DNA of 64,000 bases, taken from assembly GCA_003818205.1 (NCBI GenBank), contig RPRQ01000002.1:1-64000 (forward strand), read 5' to 3'. Below, in pieces: positions 19,680 through 28,212 of the stretch. The first letter of the stretch is position 1; each line of letters opens with the position of its first letter. Position numbers and translations under genes: made by a program. Source of the stretch: Bacteroidales bacterium. Lineage in GTDB: Bacteria; Bacteroidota; Bacteroidia; Bacteroidales; Tenuifilaceae. The notes beneath the pieces are model-generated. The model made no database searches and was not told the origin of the DNA. It saw nothing but the letters and a program-made list of their open reading frames with translations.

Positions 19680-20987
19680 ATGAAAAAACTAACAATTATT
19701 TTATTACTGATCTTCGGGTTTAATCTTGCTAATGCTCAAACCGGTGTTCAAATAGACTTTGATCAGCTGAAGAAAAAGGTTGAAAAAAGTAATGCCGATA
19801 TTGAGAACCCAAAGAAAAACATCAAGGAAGGAACCTGGATGGATAGAGCTGAGTTAATGATGGATATTTTTGACTCACAAATGTTAAAAACTCGTATTGG
19901 CATGGGTCTGCAGGAATTTATGATAATTGCTGGGCAACCTAAAAACAGGGTAACAGAGGAGGTAGAAGGAACTGTTGTTGAAAAACTTATCATGGATAGA
20001 GCTGTTTTCTATTTTGTAAATAGCATGCTTGAAAAATATGAAGTTCTTAACCCTGTAGTTGAAAAACCTCTTGATATTGCGCAGGAAAGTTTAAAAAAAG
20101 CCACAGAAATTGATGTGGCAGGTAAGAAATCAAAGAAGATAAAGGAATTATATAATCAGTTGAAAGGCTTATATATTTCGGAAGGTTCAAATTTTTATGC
20201 TTTTAAGAATTACACTGGTGCTTTTAATTGCTTTAATAGTGTAATTATTATTGGACAACTTCCGTTAATGAATCAAAAAGACACAGCAATTTACTATTAC
20301 TCTGCACTTTCAGCTCAATTTGCGGGAAAAAATCAAGAAGCGATTGAGCAGTATAAAAAAGCGATTGAATTAGGTTTTACATCTGAAGGCAATGCGTATT
20401 CAAATATAGATCAGGCATATAGAGCGCTTGGAGATAATGAGTCTGGCCTAAAATACCTTGAAGAGGGGTTTACAAAATTTCCAAAAAATCAAAGCCTACT
20501 TATTGCTTTAATTAACTATTACCTTAATAAAAATGAAGACCCAAGCAAAGTAATTACTTATATTGATAAGGCAATTGCTGATGATCCAACCAATGCCTCT
20601 TTATATCATGCAAAAGGAACAATCTATGATAAGCTTAAAGAATTTGAACAAGCAATTGAAGCATATAAAAAAGCAATTGAAGTAAACCCTAAATATTTCG
20701 ATCCATATTTTAATATCGGAGTTATATACTACAATGCTGCAATAAAATGTCTAGAAGATGCAAACAAAGTTCCAGCTAAAGAGTTAGAAAAATATGATGC
20801 GTTAATCGCAAAAGCAAATGAAGAGTTTAAGAAAGCTTTACCTTATATGGAAAAGGCTAATGAATTGACACCAAATGATAAATACACATTAGAAAGTTTG
20901 AAGAATATTTATTTCCGCTATAGGAGAGATAATGACGAGATGCAGAAAAAATATGATGCTGTTATCGAGAATTTAAAGAATTTATAG
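19680..20987 (+). CDS. Secreted tetratricopeptide-repeat protein
   Basis: This 435-residue protein starts with a signal peptide (KKLTIILLLIFGFNLANAQ) and is then mainly helical. TPR units are clearest at about residues 185-235 (YYSALSAQFAGKNQEAIEQYKKA) and 300-345 (LYHAKGTIYDKLKEFEQAIE and AIEVNPKYFDPYFNIGVIYY). TPRs bind other proteins; the partner is not visible from the context. It has its own promoter at 19614 and a strong terminator at 20997. It resembles periplasmic TPR proteins often seen downstream of gyrA in Bacteroidota; function unknown. Confidence 0.85.
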   Translation: MKKLTIILLLIFGFNLANAQTGVQIDFDQLKKKVEKSNADIENPKKNIKEGTWMDRAELMMDIFDSQMLKTRIGMGLQEFMIIAGQPKNRVTEEVEGTVVEKLIMDRAVFYFVNSMLEKYEVLNPVVEKPLDIAQESLKKATEIDVAGKKSKKIKELYNQLKGLYISEGSNFYAFKNYTGAFNCFNSVIIIGQLPLMNQKDTAIYYYSALSAQFAGKNQEAIEQYKKAIELGFTSEGNAYSNIDQAYRALGDNESGLKYLEEGFTKFPKNQSLLIALINYYLNKNEDPSKVITYIDKAIADDPTNASLYHAKGTIYDKLKEFEQAIEAYKKAIEVNPKYFDPYFNIGVIYYNAAIKCLEDANKVPAKELEKYDALIAKANEEFKKALPYMEKANELTPNDKYTLESLKNIYFRYRRDNDEMQKKYDAVIENLKNL

Positions 20988-20996
20988 TAATTCAAC

Positions 20997-21030
20997 AAAA
21001 AATAACCTCAAATGTTTGAGGTTATTTTTT
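20997..21030 (+). terminator. Intrinsic terminator after the TPR gene
   Basis: Perfect complementarity between 20997-21012 and 21015-21030 (AAAAAATAACCTC/GAGGTTATTTTTT) gives a long hairpin with its own T run, 10 bp after the stop codon. Confidence 0.85.
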
Positions 21031-21162
21031 CAATATATTACTTAACATAATATTAATTATAGGACATTAAATATATTTTTTAAAAAAATTAGATTTTTAG
21101 TGATGGTATCAATGATATTTCAATTTTTAATGTATTTTGCAGAAAAAAATTGAAGGGACAAT

Positions 21163-21486
21163 ATGGAAAAGAAAAGACTGGTTATCAGCTATAACAACTT
21201 ATCGCCAGAAGTGTTGGAGCTAGTCAAGAAGAAGTATCCTACTGGTTATTTAAACAGTGTTATTAAGGTTACCAAACCGAATAATGATTTCTTCTATGCA
21301 ATTACATTGGATACCGATGATACAAGTTATCTTATCAAGGTAAATGTAAAGATTGACAGCAAACCGAAGGATGAGGATGAGGAAAAAGATTTCTTCTCAG
21401 AAAGCGATGATATTGGAACGAACGAGGATTCATTCCCAGAAGACGAGGTTGCTGATGAGCCTGCAGAAGAATATAGTGATGATTAA
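21163..21486 (+). CDS. Small acidic protein of unknown function
   Basis: A 107-residue protein with a folded-looking N-terminal part (LVISYNNLSPEVLELVKKKYP, then strands FFYAITLDTDDTSYLIKVNVKI) and a tail of about 40 residues made almost only of Asp, Glu, Ser and Pro. There is no signal peptide, so it is cytosolic. Acidic tails of this kind are known from nucleic-acid mimics and RNA polymerase-associated proteins, but I cannot name a family. It is convergent with the next gene, with only a weak shared hairpin (21493-21525) between the stop codons. Confidence 0.7.
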   Translation: MEKKRLVISYNNLSPEVLELVKKKYPTGYLNSVIKVTKPNNDFFYAITLDTDDTSYLIKVNVKIDSKPKDEDEEKDFFSESDDIGTNEDSFPEDEVADEPAEEYSDD

Positions 21487-21489
21487 ATC

Positions 21490-22392
21490 TTAATAAAGGT
21501 CGATTTCTAGCTGAGGTCGGCCTTTTCTAAATCCAATAACTTTACATTTTACCTTAGTTTGATTCTCCTTTTTCATCCGTTGCTCTTGCTCTGCACTTAA
21601 TACAACCCCACACTTGTTTTTGGTTTTATCTAATACAATAGCACCTTGAACCTCTTCTCCTTCTAAATTGATGAAGTTTTCAACGCTATTTATCTTAAAT
21701 ATATAGCTCTCACCTATCTTATACCATGGATTTTCAGGTTCTACAAGCATCAATCCATTGTGGTTAAAGCCATTAATCCTGCACTGGTAATAATGACCAA
21801 TTTTTAACCCATAATGACTATAATGCTTTACTTTTAGCCTTGAGGCTATCCTTCCATTGCTATCCGCTAAAGAAAAGTATTCTTCCGAGTTCACAGCTAC
21901 CAAGGCTATTACTTTTAAGGTAATGATGTCAGAATGTTTTGAATTGTAAAAAAATTCTTTAGCATTTGGCAATGTTAAAATTGGACAACCCTTTTTTATC
22001 TTTTCAACTTTTAATGAAACAATCTCATCATCAGTTAATTCATAAGGTTGTGATAAATAAACCTCAATTTCATTTTCAAAAGTATCTTTAACCAACAAGC
22101 TGAGCGATTTATCTATATTTTTCTTAATACCAAGTTGCATAAAATGATATATTGAGCCTTCACAGTACATTGGATGCCTTGGCTCAAGAAAAACTTGACC
22201 TGTACAGCTTACCTTATCAACCCTACACTCAATGGTTTGGCCAATAACAAAATTGTATTTAACATAATATATAGCATTTAAAAGCATCTTTCTGCCCGAT
22301 TCATGTTTCAATATATAATGCTCTCCCTTCTCAGGGAACTTCAATATATTCTCAATTGTAAAAAAATACCATTCCCCTACCTGAAACTTCAT
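21490..22392 (-). CDS. Unrecognised protein with two internal repeats
   Basis: I do not recognise this 300-residue protein. It begins MKFQVGEWYFFTIENI and has no signal peptide or membrane segment. It is duplicated internally. GQTIECRVDKVSCTGQVFLE, then PRHPMYCEGSIYHF (about residues 51-84), matches GHYYQCRINGFNHNGLMLVE, then PENPWYKIGESYIFKI (about 199-234). Each is followed by a beta-rich part that ends with VEKIKKGCPILTLP or VIGFRKGRPQLEI. The short strand patterns with G-x-x-x-x-C-R-V/I and a Lys-rich G-x-P-x-L element recall OB-fold or S1-like nucleic-acid-binding domains; this is inference only. It is followed on the same strand by no close gene. Confidence 0.75.
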   Translation of the reverse strand: MKFQVGEWYFFTIENILKFPEKGEHYILKHESGRKMLLNAIYYVKYNFVIGQTIECRVDKVSCTGQVFLEPRHPMYCEGSIYHFMQLGIKKNIDKSLSLLVKDTFENEIEVYLSQPYELTDDEIVSLKVEKIKKGCPILTLPNAKEFFYNSKHSDIITLKVIALVAVNSEEYFSLADSNGRIASRLKVKHYSHYGLKIGHYYQCRINGFNHNGLMLVEPENPWYKIGESYIFKINSVENFINLEGEEVQGAIVLDKTKNKCGVVLSAEQEQRMKKENQTKVKCKVIGFRKGRPQLEIDLY

Positions 22393-22652
22393 GATAGAAA
22401 TCTAATAATATTTATAATACTCCCCCGCCCTTCAAAACAATAGTCGGTGAACAAAAAACACACAAGTTTGCGGGTGATTAACATACGTAGATAACTTTCC
22501 TTTCCAGCAATTTATCCATTACTCAATCCAACTCTAACTATTCTTGTTACAAGTGGGAGAAAATTGAGTTTTTAGCCCCAGAATGATTCACTATACCCTT
22601 AAATATCAGAACTATACAAACAAGTTACATGTGACATAGATGTCATAGATAT

Positions 22653-23690
22653 TTATTTTGTCCTAGCAATTAACGCTTTATTTATCTGTTTCACTAACAT
22701 CGGGCCTGAATAAATAAACCCTGTGTAAACCTGTATTAGAGATGCACCTGCATTTAACTTCTCAATAGCATCTTCAGGTGTCAAAATACCTCCAACCCCA
22801 ATGATTGGCTTAGTTCCTGATGTTTTAGCATGAATGTATCGGATAACTTCGGTGGAACGGTTGGTAAGTGGTGCACCACTTAATCCACCATTCCCTATGG
22901 ATTTAACCTTTTCGGAGTCGGTGGTTAGATTCTCCCTTGATGTAGTTGTATTTGTTGCAATAAACCCATCGATACCCGATTCAACAGCCTTTGTAATGGT
23001 CTCATCAAGCTGTTCGTTGTTAAGGTCTGGGGATACTTTTAGTAGAATTGGTTTATAGACTTTTCTTTGCTTACGCTCTGCTATTAATGTATCAAGAATT
23101 AAACCAAGCTGCTCACCGTCCTGCAGATGGCGGAGGTTTGCTACATTTGGGCAGCTAATGTTAACTACAAGGTAATCAACATAGTCATATAGCTCCTTAA
23201 AGCAGAAAAGGTAATCGTTAACAGCTGATTCATTTGGTGTTATGGTATTCTTCCCGATGTTGCCACCAATTATGATATTCCCTTTCCTCTTCTTTAGTTT
23301 ATGTGTAGCATATTGAACCCCTTTATTATTGAAACCCATTCTATTGATAAGTGCCTTATCAGCCTTTAGCCTAAAAGAACGAGGTTTAGGGTTTCCTGCT
23401 TGAGGTTTAGGTGTAACCGTTCCAATTTCGATGAAAGAGAATCCAAAAGCACCAAAATCTTCAAAGACTTCAGCGTTTTTATCAAAACCTGCAGCAAAGC
23501 CAACGGGATTCTTGAAGTTTAGGCCAAATACACTCCTCTGAAGCGAAGGATGGTCGATTTGCGCTACTTTTTTGATTAGCCACTTAATTCCTGGTATTCT
23601 AAAACCAACTTTGATGCCATTAACAACAAGGCTATGGATTTTCTCAGGAGAAAGGAGGAATAGGATTGGGCGAACTATTTTTGAGTACAT
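22653..23690 (-). CDS. pyrD: Dihydroorotate dehydrogenase (quinone-type, class 2)
   Basis: PyrD oxidises dihydroorotate to orotate in pyrimidine synthesis; class 2 enzymes sit on the inner membrane and reduce quinone. The N-terminal helices (MYSKIVRPILFLLSPEKIHS) and the motifs FGFSFIEIGTVTPKPQ, INRMGFNN, NIGKN, IATNTT and GGLSGAPL place it in class 2. The start is the ATG at 23690 (345 residues); the longer frame adds an implausible hydrophobic stretch. Odd point: the active-site base position is Cys180 in VNISCPNV, whereas E. coli class 2 PyrD has Ser (NISSPNT) and Cys is typical of class 1. It lies 48 bp downstream of the HTH gene. Confidence 0.93.
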   Translation of the reverse strand: MYSKIVRPILFLLSPEKIHSLVVNGIKVGFRIPGIKWLIKKVAQIDHPSLQRSVFGLNFKNPVGFAAGFDKNAEVFEDFGAFGFSFIEIGTVTPKPQAGNPKPRSFRLKADKALINRMGFNNKGVQYATHKLKKRKGNIIIGGNIGKNTITPNESAVNDYLFCFKELYDYVDYLVVNISCPNVANLRHLQDGEQLGLILDTLIAERKQRKVYKPILLKVSPDLNNEQLDETITKAVESGIDGFIATNTTTSRENLTTDSEKVKSIGNGGLSGAPLTNRSTEVIRYIHAKTSGTKPIIGVGGILTPEDAIEKLNAGASLIQVYTGFIYSGPMLVKQINKALIARTK

Positions 23691-23738
23691 ATAGAATTTT
23701 TGCAAAATTACTATAAAGTAGAAAAATAGCAAGCACAA

Positions 23739-24158
23739 TTATTTTTCGGGGAAGTATTCTTTAAAGCTCTTATCTCTGTAAAATATGATGATACGTTCAA
23801 TAGTACTCTCGTTTATTTGAATCTCAGGCTCTTTAGAAGCTGAAGTATTTATTGTATTTTCTTGAATTACAGCGGCTTTGATTTCGATTTTAGGCTCTGG
23901 TGGTACTGTAGGTTTCATATCAGTATCAAATAATCGTTGCTGAATGGTGGTCTTATAAATTTCACCTCGCCCCATTAGCAGCCATTCAGAGCTAACACGT
24001 GGAAATTTGGTTAATATTTTCTGTATTAAATCGAAACTGGGCTTATTCCTACCCGATAAGATATGAGATATAGCGCTGCGTTGAACGCCAATAATATCAG
24101 CAAACTTAGTAGGCGAAAGGTTTTCAGAGCCTATTAATCGTTGAATTCTAGCTTCCAT
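23739..24158 (-). CDS. HTH (XRE-type) transcriptional regulator
   Basis: A 139-residue protein with an N-terminal Cro/CI-type helix-turn-helix (residues about 1-65): RIQRLIGSENLSPTKFADII, GVQRSAISHILSGRNKPS and WLLMGRGEIYK. The remaining 70 residues are low in complexity, Pro/Glu/Ile-rich, and end in IERIIIFYRDKSFKEYFPEK. This layout is common in Bacteroidota. It is the first gene of a likely unit with pyrD (48 bp apart). Three phased palindromes sit in its promoter (24194-24248), so it probably regulates itself and pyrD; the ligand is unknown. Confidence 0.9.
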   Translation of the reverse strand: MEARIQRLIGSENLSPTKFADIIGVQRSAISHILSGRNKPSFDLIQKILTKFPRVSSEWLLMGRGEIYKTTIQQRLFDTDMKPTVPPEPKIEIKAAVIQENTINTSASKEPEIQINESTIERIIIFYRDKSFKEYFPEK

Positions 24159-24172
24159 AATAATACTTTTTA

Positions 24173-24248
24173 CAAATGTAATTAAATAAATGATACATAC
24201 GTAACATAATAAGGTTACATATGTACCTTTTATGTGTTTACATATGTA
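24173..24248 (-). promoter_or_regulatory. Promoter and three phased operators of the HTH gene
   Basis: On the minus strand TACATTTG (24173-24180) is a perfect -7 box, 15 bp from the start codon. Upstream lie three decamers: TACATACGTA (24194-24203), TACATATGTA (24216-24225) and TACATATGTA (24239-24248). The last two are perfect palindromes. Centre spacing is 22 and 23 bp, about two helical turns, so all three face the same side of the DNA. The first covers the expected -33 position, which fits repression by a cooperative dimeric regulator, most simply the adjacent HTH protein. Confidence 0.7.
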
Positions 24249-25207
24249 TTATTGCAGTATTTGTTTGGAGTGGATAAGATTGATGTGAGCAAGAATAAAT
24301 ACGACTTCAAATTAAATAGATTTTATAGGTAATGTTCTGAGGTTAATTACAGAATGTAAGTATAAATTATCAATAATATGTGGCTAAATGGCACGTATTA
24401 GTTTTTAATATATGACTTTGGATAATGCTAGATGGCGGAATATTACCATATTTTAGAAATGGTAATAACGTAGTGCCGGAGTTAAACTAATAATAGTCTA
24501 GGAAAGTGCCTATTTTAAGACTTGTAAACATGTATTTACTACTCCCATTCCATGATTTGCTAATAATTGCTTTATATCAATAGAGAATCCTAAAATGTAT
24601 GCTATAATAACGATACGGCGATGAACGGGTTTAATATTAGTTGTTTATAAAACCTATTAAGAAACAGTAATTCTAACCGATTTACTAATATAGATATGCT
24701 AGCCAGAGGCAAAGACGCAAAAGACCTCTAAATCATTCCAAATCAAAGCATAAAGCGAGTATTTATAAGTTATATCAACTATATAGTTATATTAATTTGC
24801 ATGGATTATTCTGTAATCTTCTCAATATGATTTTAAATAAGACACCTATTTATTAAATTAGAAGTATCAATAACCTAATTATGTCACTGGTTATTAATAG
24901 GGTAATACTTAAAATAGTAATGATTCAATAATAAACAATGAAAATTTATCAAAAAACATTGAATAATAAATTCATATATAGTATATAAATGACTGATATA
25001 TAGTATATTAAAATTACTTATCATCATTTAATGATATATCAACTTAAATCACAAATACATGTGTAAACTTTATGTGGTGATGGGTAATAATTTTCTTGAT
25101 TACACCTGTAATATTACAGTGAAATATGTTAACTATTCGCTTTTGTAAGCAAATAACTAACTTAACATAATTAAATCTCTTAGGATTTGGAGGAATTATT
25201 TGAAAAA
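24249..25207. other. AT-rich stretch with no visible gene
   Basis: About 960 bp with no convincing reading frame on either strand. I see a 9-bp hairpin at 24441-24467 (TATTACCAT/ATGGTAATA), a repeated ATATATAGTATAT near 24976 and 24998, and very AT-rich sequence from 24760 on. It lies between the divergent HTH promoter and the 3' end of the RNase P RNA gene. It might hold an unrecognised small RNA or a decayed gene; nothing in it proves either. Confidence 0.5.
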
Positions 25208-25605
25208 GCAGTAAACCTATAAGCCGGGTTCTGTTTGGCAAACAAAGTTTACCAACTCTACCATTTATCTGGGATTACAGTCACCTGTAACCTCTAGCGA
25301 CCTACCCCTTACGACTTCCGATTGCTCAGAAACAGCGCGGGCAGCACTGCTCCCTCAGCCGAAGCTGAATGAATCGTAATATACATGGTCTTACAACCCA
25401 TAAGGTGTACGGCATTCCATATTGCTACAGAACCCGGTGGGCTTTTACCCCACCTTTTCACCCATGCCTTAACCGAAATTAGGGCGGTTATTTTCTGTTA
25501 CACTACTATACCCTCACGAATATCTTCCCGTTAGGAAGTATGGTGCCCTGAGTTGCCCGGACTTTCCTCCCCTATATTTCAAGAGGCGATAGAGCGGTTT
25601 ACTGA
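25208..25605 (-). ncRNA. rnpB: RNase P RNA (class A)
   Basis: This is the catalytic RNA of RNase P, which trims the 5' end of tRNA precursors. Read on the minus strand it begins AGTAAACCGCTCT, contains the universal GAGGAAAGTCCGGGCA core, the GGTAAGGTGAAAAGG-like part (here GGTGGGGTAAAAGC) and the AACCCGGCTTATAGG 3' part, ending in GGTTTACT, which pairs with the 5' AGTAAACC as helix P1. About 400 bases, normal length. It is immediately downstream of the Smr gene on the same strand. Exact ends are estimated from the P1 pairing. Confidence 0.95.
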
Positions 25606-25629
25606 TTTTCAAATAACTTTATGAAAGGA

Positions 25630-26718
25630 CTAGCGAATATAAACAAGCGTTGCACCATACCCATACTCCTTGAATGATGCATCTTGGTATTTTAATTTCG
25701 AATACTTAGTATCAAGAATCTTTTTAACTTCAAATTTGAGCTTTCCATTGCCCAAACCATGAATGAATATCATCTTCTTAGTGCTATTGCTGCGAATACC
25801 GCCCTCTAAAGCGGTCTCAAAACGTGCAATTTGTAGCTGAATAATCTCTCCATTGCTAAGATTCTGATGATTATCAACGAGTTCTTCTATATGTAAATCA
25901 ATCTCTTCGGTATCAAGCTTTAACTCCTTTTGAACTTTAGGCTTAGGAGCAGTATCTTTTTGCTTTATAGAGTTGCTAATGGCCTCATTGGTAATTTGCT
26001 TAAGCAATTCCTCCTGCTTTGAGTCTGCAATTGAGATTATGTAAGCATTCTGCTCAAAGAAATCGTTTTCAATAAAGGAACTATCCTTACAAAGTTTTAT
26101 TGGATTAATAGTGATATCAGAATACTCAGGTTGTTGAACCACATACTGAGTATTTTTCAAGAAGATGGATTGAAAATTAATTACAAACTGATTATTCAAC
26201 TGGTTATTCCCATAAACCTTTACAAGTTCCTTTGAATCAGGAAGTAGTATTCCACTTTTTAACGGTGTAACATTGCCCGAATTCCAAATCGCTAATGCAT
26301 AAAAAACTCTATAATCGCTATCGTTAATGATATACAAAGTCTGATTTCCTGCACCAAGTTTCGATGGAGCTTCAGGTACAAAAGCTAGGTATAAACCGAT
26401 AGCATTTCCCTGAGGGTCGGTTTCCTCTTTTCGTGATACTACTAGTTGAACGGGCTCAGAATGCTTCTTGATATCTGCATTTGCAGCACTTATAGGCTTT
26501 TTACTTACTGTTTTTGTTCCGGTAGTCTCTTTATCAGGTATTATCGATTTAAGCTTTTCATCGCCCTGTCCAATTATAACCAATTCGGAATCAAGCGCAG
26601 GAATCTCAAAACCATCATCGGTTTGAACAGCAACGGTAGTCTTATTAATAATCTTTGTAACAGTACCTCCACCAACGTCGTTAAGGAATCGTACCTTATC
26701 TCCTATCCCACACTTCAT
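25630..26718 (-). CDS. DUF2027 and Smr domain protein
   Basis: This 362-residue protein has an N-terminal DUF2027 region starting MKCGIGDKVRFLNDVGGGTV, typical of Bacteroidota, then a linker with Lys-rich segments, and a C-terminal Smr domain (about 280-362) with IDLHIEELVD and IFIHGLGNGKLK. Smr domains, first seen in MutS2, nick DNA or cleave RNA near stalled ribosomes; the LDxH-type motif here (IDLH) is intact, so nuclease activity is plausible. The ATG at 26718 is chosen because it gives the conserved N-terminus; a TTG far upstream would run through the divergent promoter. It is divergent from queA and just upstream of rnpB. Confidence 0.9.
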   Translation of the reverse strand: MKCGIGDKVRFLNDVGGGTVTKIINKTTVAVQTDDGFEIPALDSELVIIGQGDEKLKSIIPDKETTGTKTVSKKPISAANADIKKHSEPVQLVVSRKEETDPQGNAIGLYLAFVPEAPSKLGAGNQTLYIINDSDYRVFYALAIWNSGNVTPLKSGILLPDSKELVKVYGNNQLNNQFVINFQSIFLKNTQYVVQQPEYSDITINPIKLCKDSSFIENDFFEQNAYIISIADSKQEELLKQITNEAISNSIKQKDTAPKPKVQKELKLDTEEIDLHIEELVDNHQNLSNGEIIQLQIARFETALEGGIRSNSTKKMIFIHGLGNGKLKFEVKKILDTKYSKLKYQDASFKEYGYGATLVYIR

Positions 26719-26767
26719 AATATCAATATATTGATAATCAATTATATAATCAAATAGAATATTAATG

Positions 26768-26785
26768 CAAAAATAGTTAATTTTG
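26768..26785. promoter_or_regulatory. Overlapping divergent promoters
   Basis: On the plus strand TAATTTTG (26778-26785) is a -7 box for queA. On the minus strand TATTTTTG (26768-26775 read in reverse) is a -7 box for the Smr gene. The two are only 2 bp apart, so polymerase bound to one should block the other. No clear -33 TTG is seen for either. Confidence 0.55.
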
Positions 26786-26814
26786 TCGAGTTTTATTGAT
26801 TTAATAATATTCGC

Positions 26815-28029
26815 GTGACAAATAGGCAATTCGAAAATATACTTATATCTGATTTTGACTATCCTTTACCCGATGATAGAATCGCCAAACATCCTTTGGA
26901 TGAAAGGGATAAGTCGAAACTTTTGCTGTACAGAGATTCTTCAATTGCTCAGGATATTTTTAATAATATCTCTGATTATCTTCCCGAAAACAGCTTGATT
27001 TTATTCAATAATACTAAGGTAGTTCAAGCTCGGTTACTATTTAAAAGAGCCACAGGTGCTCAGATAGAGATATTTCTACTTGAACCAATTTCCCCATCTG
27101 ATTACGGTTTATCGTTTTCTAGCAATACAAATGTTTTATGGAAGTGTATTGTTGGTAACCTTAAGAAATGGAAAGAGGAAGAATTGCAAATGCCTATTCC
27201 TGCTACTTTAGCAACCCTATATGCCAAAAGGATTAATAATCTATCTGAAGGTGTTGAAATAGAGCTATCATGGGATGATACATCGCTTAGCTTTGCTAGG
27301 ATTGTTGAGCTTTGCGGTAATATCCCCATTCCTCCATACCTTAATAGAGATGCAGAATCGGAGGATAAAGAGCGATATCAGACCATTTACGCAAAGCCCG
27401 AAGGTTCAGTTGCTGCCCCGACGGCAGGTCTACATTTTACTGATAAAGTATTTAAATCACTGAAAGATAAAAATATTGATATTGAGTACGTTACCCTACA
27501 TGTTGGAGCAGGAACGTTTAAGCCTGTAAAAGCAGATATCAGTGAACATGAAATGCATAATGAGCATTTCATTGTTAAGAAAAGCACCATCGAAAAACTA
27601 CTTAATCACAAGGGGACAAGAGTTGTAGTAGGGACAACATCTCTGAGGACCCTTGAAAGCATTTACTGGCTTGGTGTTAAAGCGATTGAGAGTAAACTAA
27701 TTGAGCAATTAGTTGTTTCACAATGGGAACCCTATGAATTATCTCAGAACATAAGTATTGATGATTCTTTAAAGGCTTTAGAGGCTTTTATGATTAATAG
27801 AAACATCGAATATCTCTCTGCATCAACACAGATACTGATTGTTCCTGGGTATAAGATAAGAATGGCAGATGCTCTAATTACTAACTATCATCAGCCAAAA
27901 TCAACGCTATTATTATTGGTTGCGGCATTTATTGGGGATGATTGGAAAAAGGTGTATAATTATGCTTTAACGCACGATTTCAGATTTTTAAGCTATGGGG
28001 ATAGCTCGTTGCTAATGAAAAATGAGTAA
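26815..28029 (+). CDS. queA: tRNA preQ1(34) S-adenosylmethionine ribosyltransferase-isomerase
   Basis: QueA transfers and isomerises the ribose of S-adenosylmethionine onto preQ1 at tRNA position 34, making epoxyqueuosine. The 404-residue protein has the family stretches FDYPLPDDRIAKHPLDERDKS, SLILFNNTKVVQARL, GSVAAPTAGLHFT, VTLHVGAGTFKPV and MHNEHF, and TTSLRTLES. It appears to start with GTG at 26815: no ATG lies between the -7 box and the conserved N-terminus. It is somewhat longer than the E. coli protein because of an insert around residues 85-135. Transcribed from a promoter that overlaps that of the Smr gene. Confidence 0.94.
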   Translation: MTNRQFENILISDFDYPLPDDRIAKHPLDERDKSKLLLYRDSSIAQDIFNNISDYLPENSLILFNNTKVVQARLLFKRATGAQIEIFLLEPISPSDYGLSFSSNTNVLWKCIVGNLKKWKEEELQMPIPATLATLYAKRINNLSEGVEIELSWDDTSLSFARIVELCGNIPIPPYLNRDAESEDKERYQTIYAKPEGSVAAPTAGLHFTDKVFKSLKDKNIDIEYVTLHVGAGTFKPVKADISEHEMHNEHFIVKKSTIEKLLNHKGTRVVVGTTSLRTLESIYWLGVKAIESKLIEQLVVSQWEPYELSQNISIDDSLKALEAFMINRNIEYLSASTQILIVPGYKIRMADALITNYHQPKSTLLLLVAAFIGDDWKKVYNYALTHDFRFLSYGDSSLLMKNE

Positions 28030-28212
28030 TTAGTTCAAGTTGAAGGCTAACAAAAAAATTGATTTAAGAACAAGGAATAACGAATTATGATTTCTGAAGT
28101 TTATGATGTTAACTATTATAATATCAATATAATACATCCATTCACTTCTAAAATCTAACATCGTTAATCGACATTCGTTATTCGATTTTTAAAAGAATTA
28201 TTATTTGTAACA

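Noticed and set aside
22632-22645. TGACAT/ATGTCA inverted repeat downstream of pyrD
   Set aside because: Short, with a two-base centre and no T run; it may be chance in AT-rich spacer and differs from the phased TACATATGTA operators.
25044-25241. 65-codon minus-strand frame
   Set aside because: It starts in the 3' end of the RNase P RNA gene and continues into AT-rich spacer; no start context or family resemblance.
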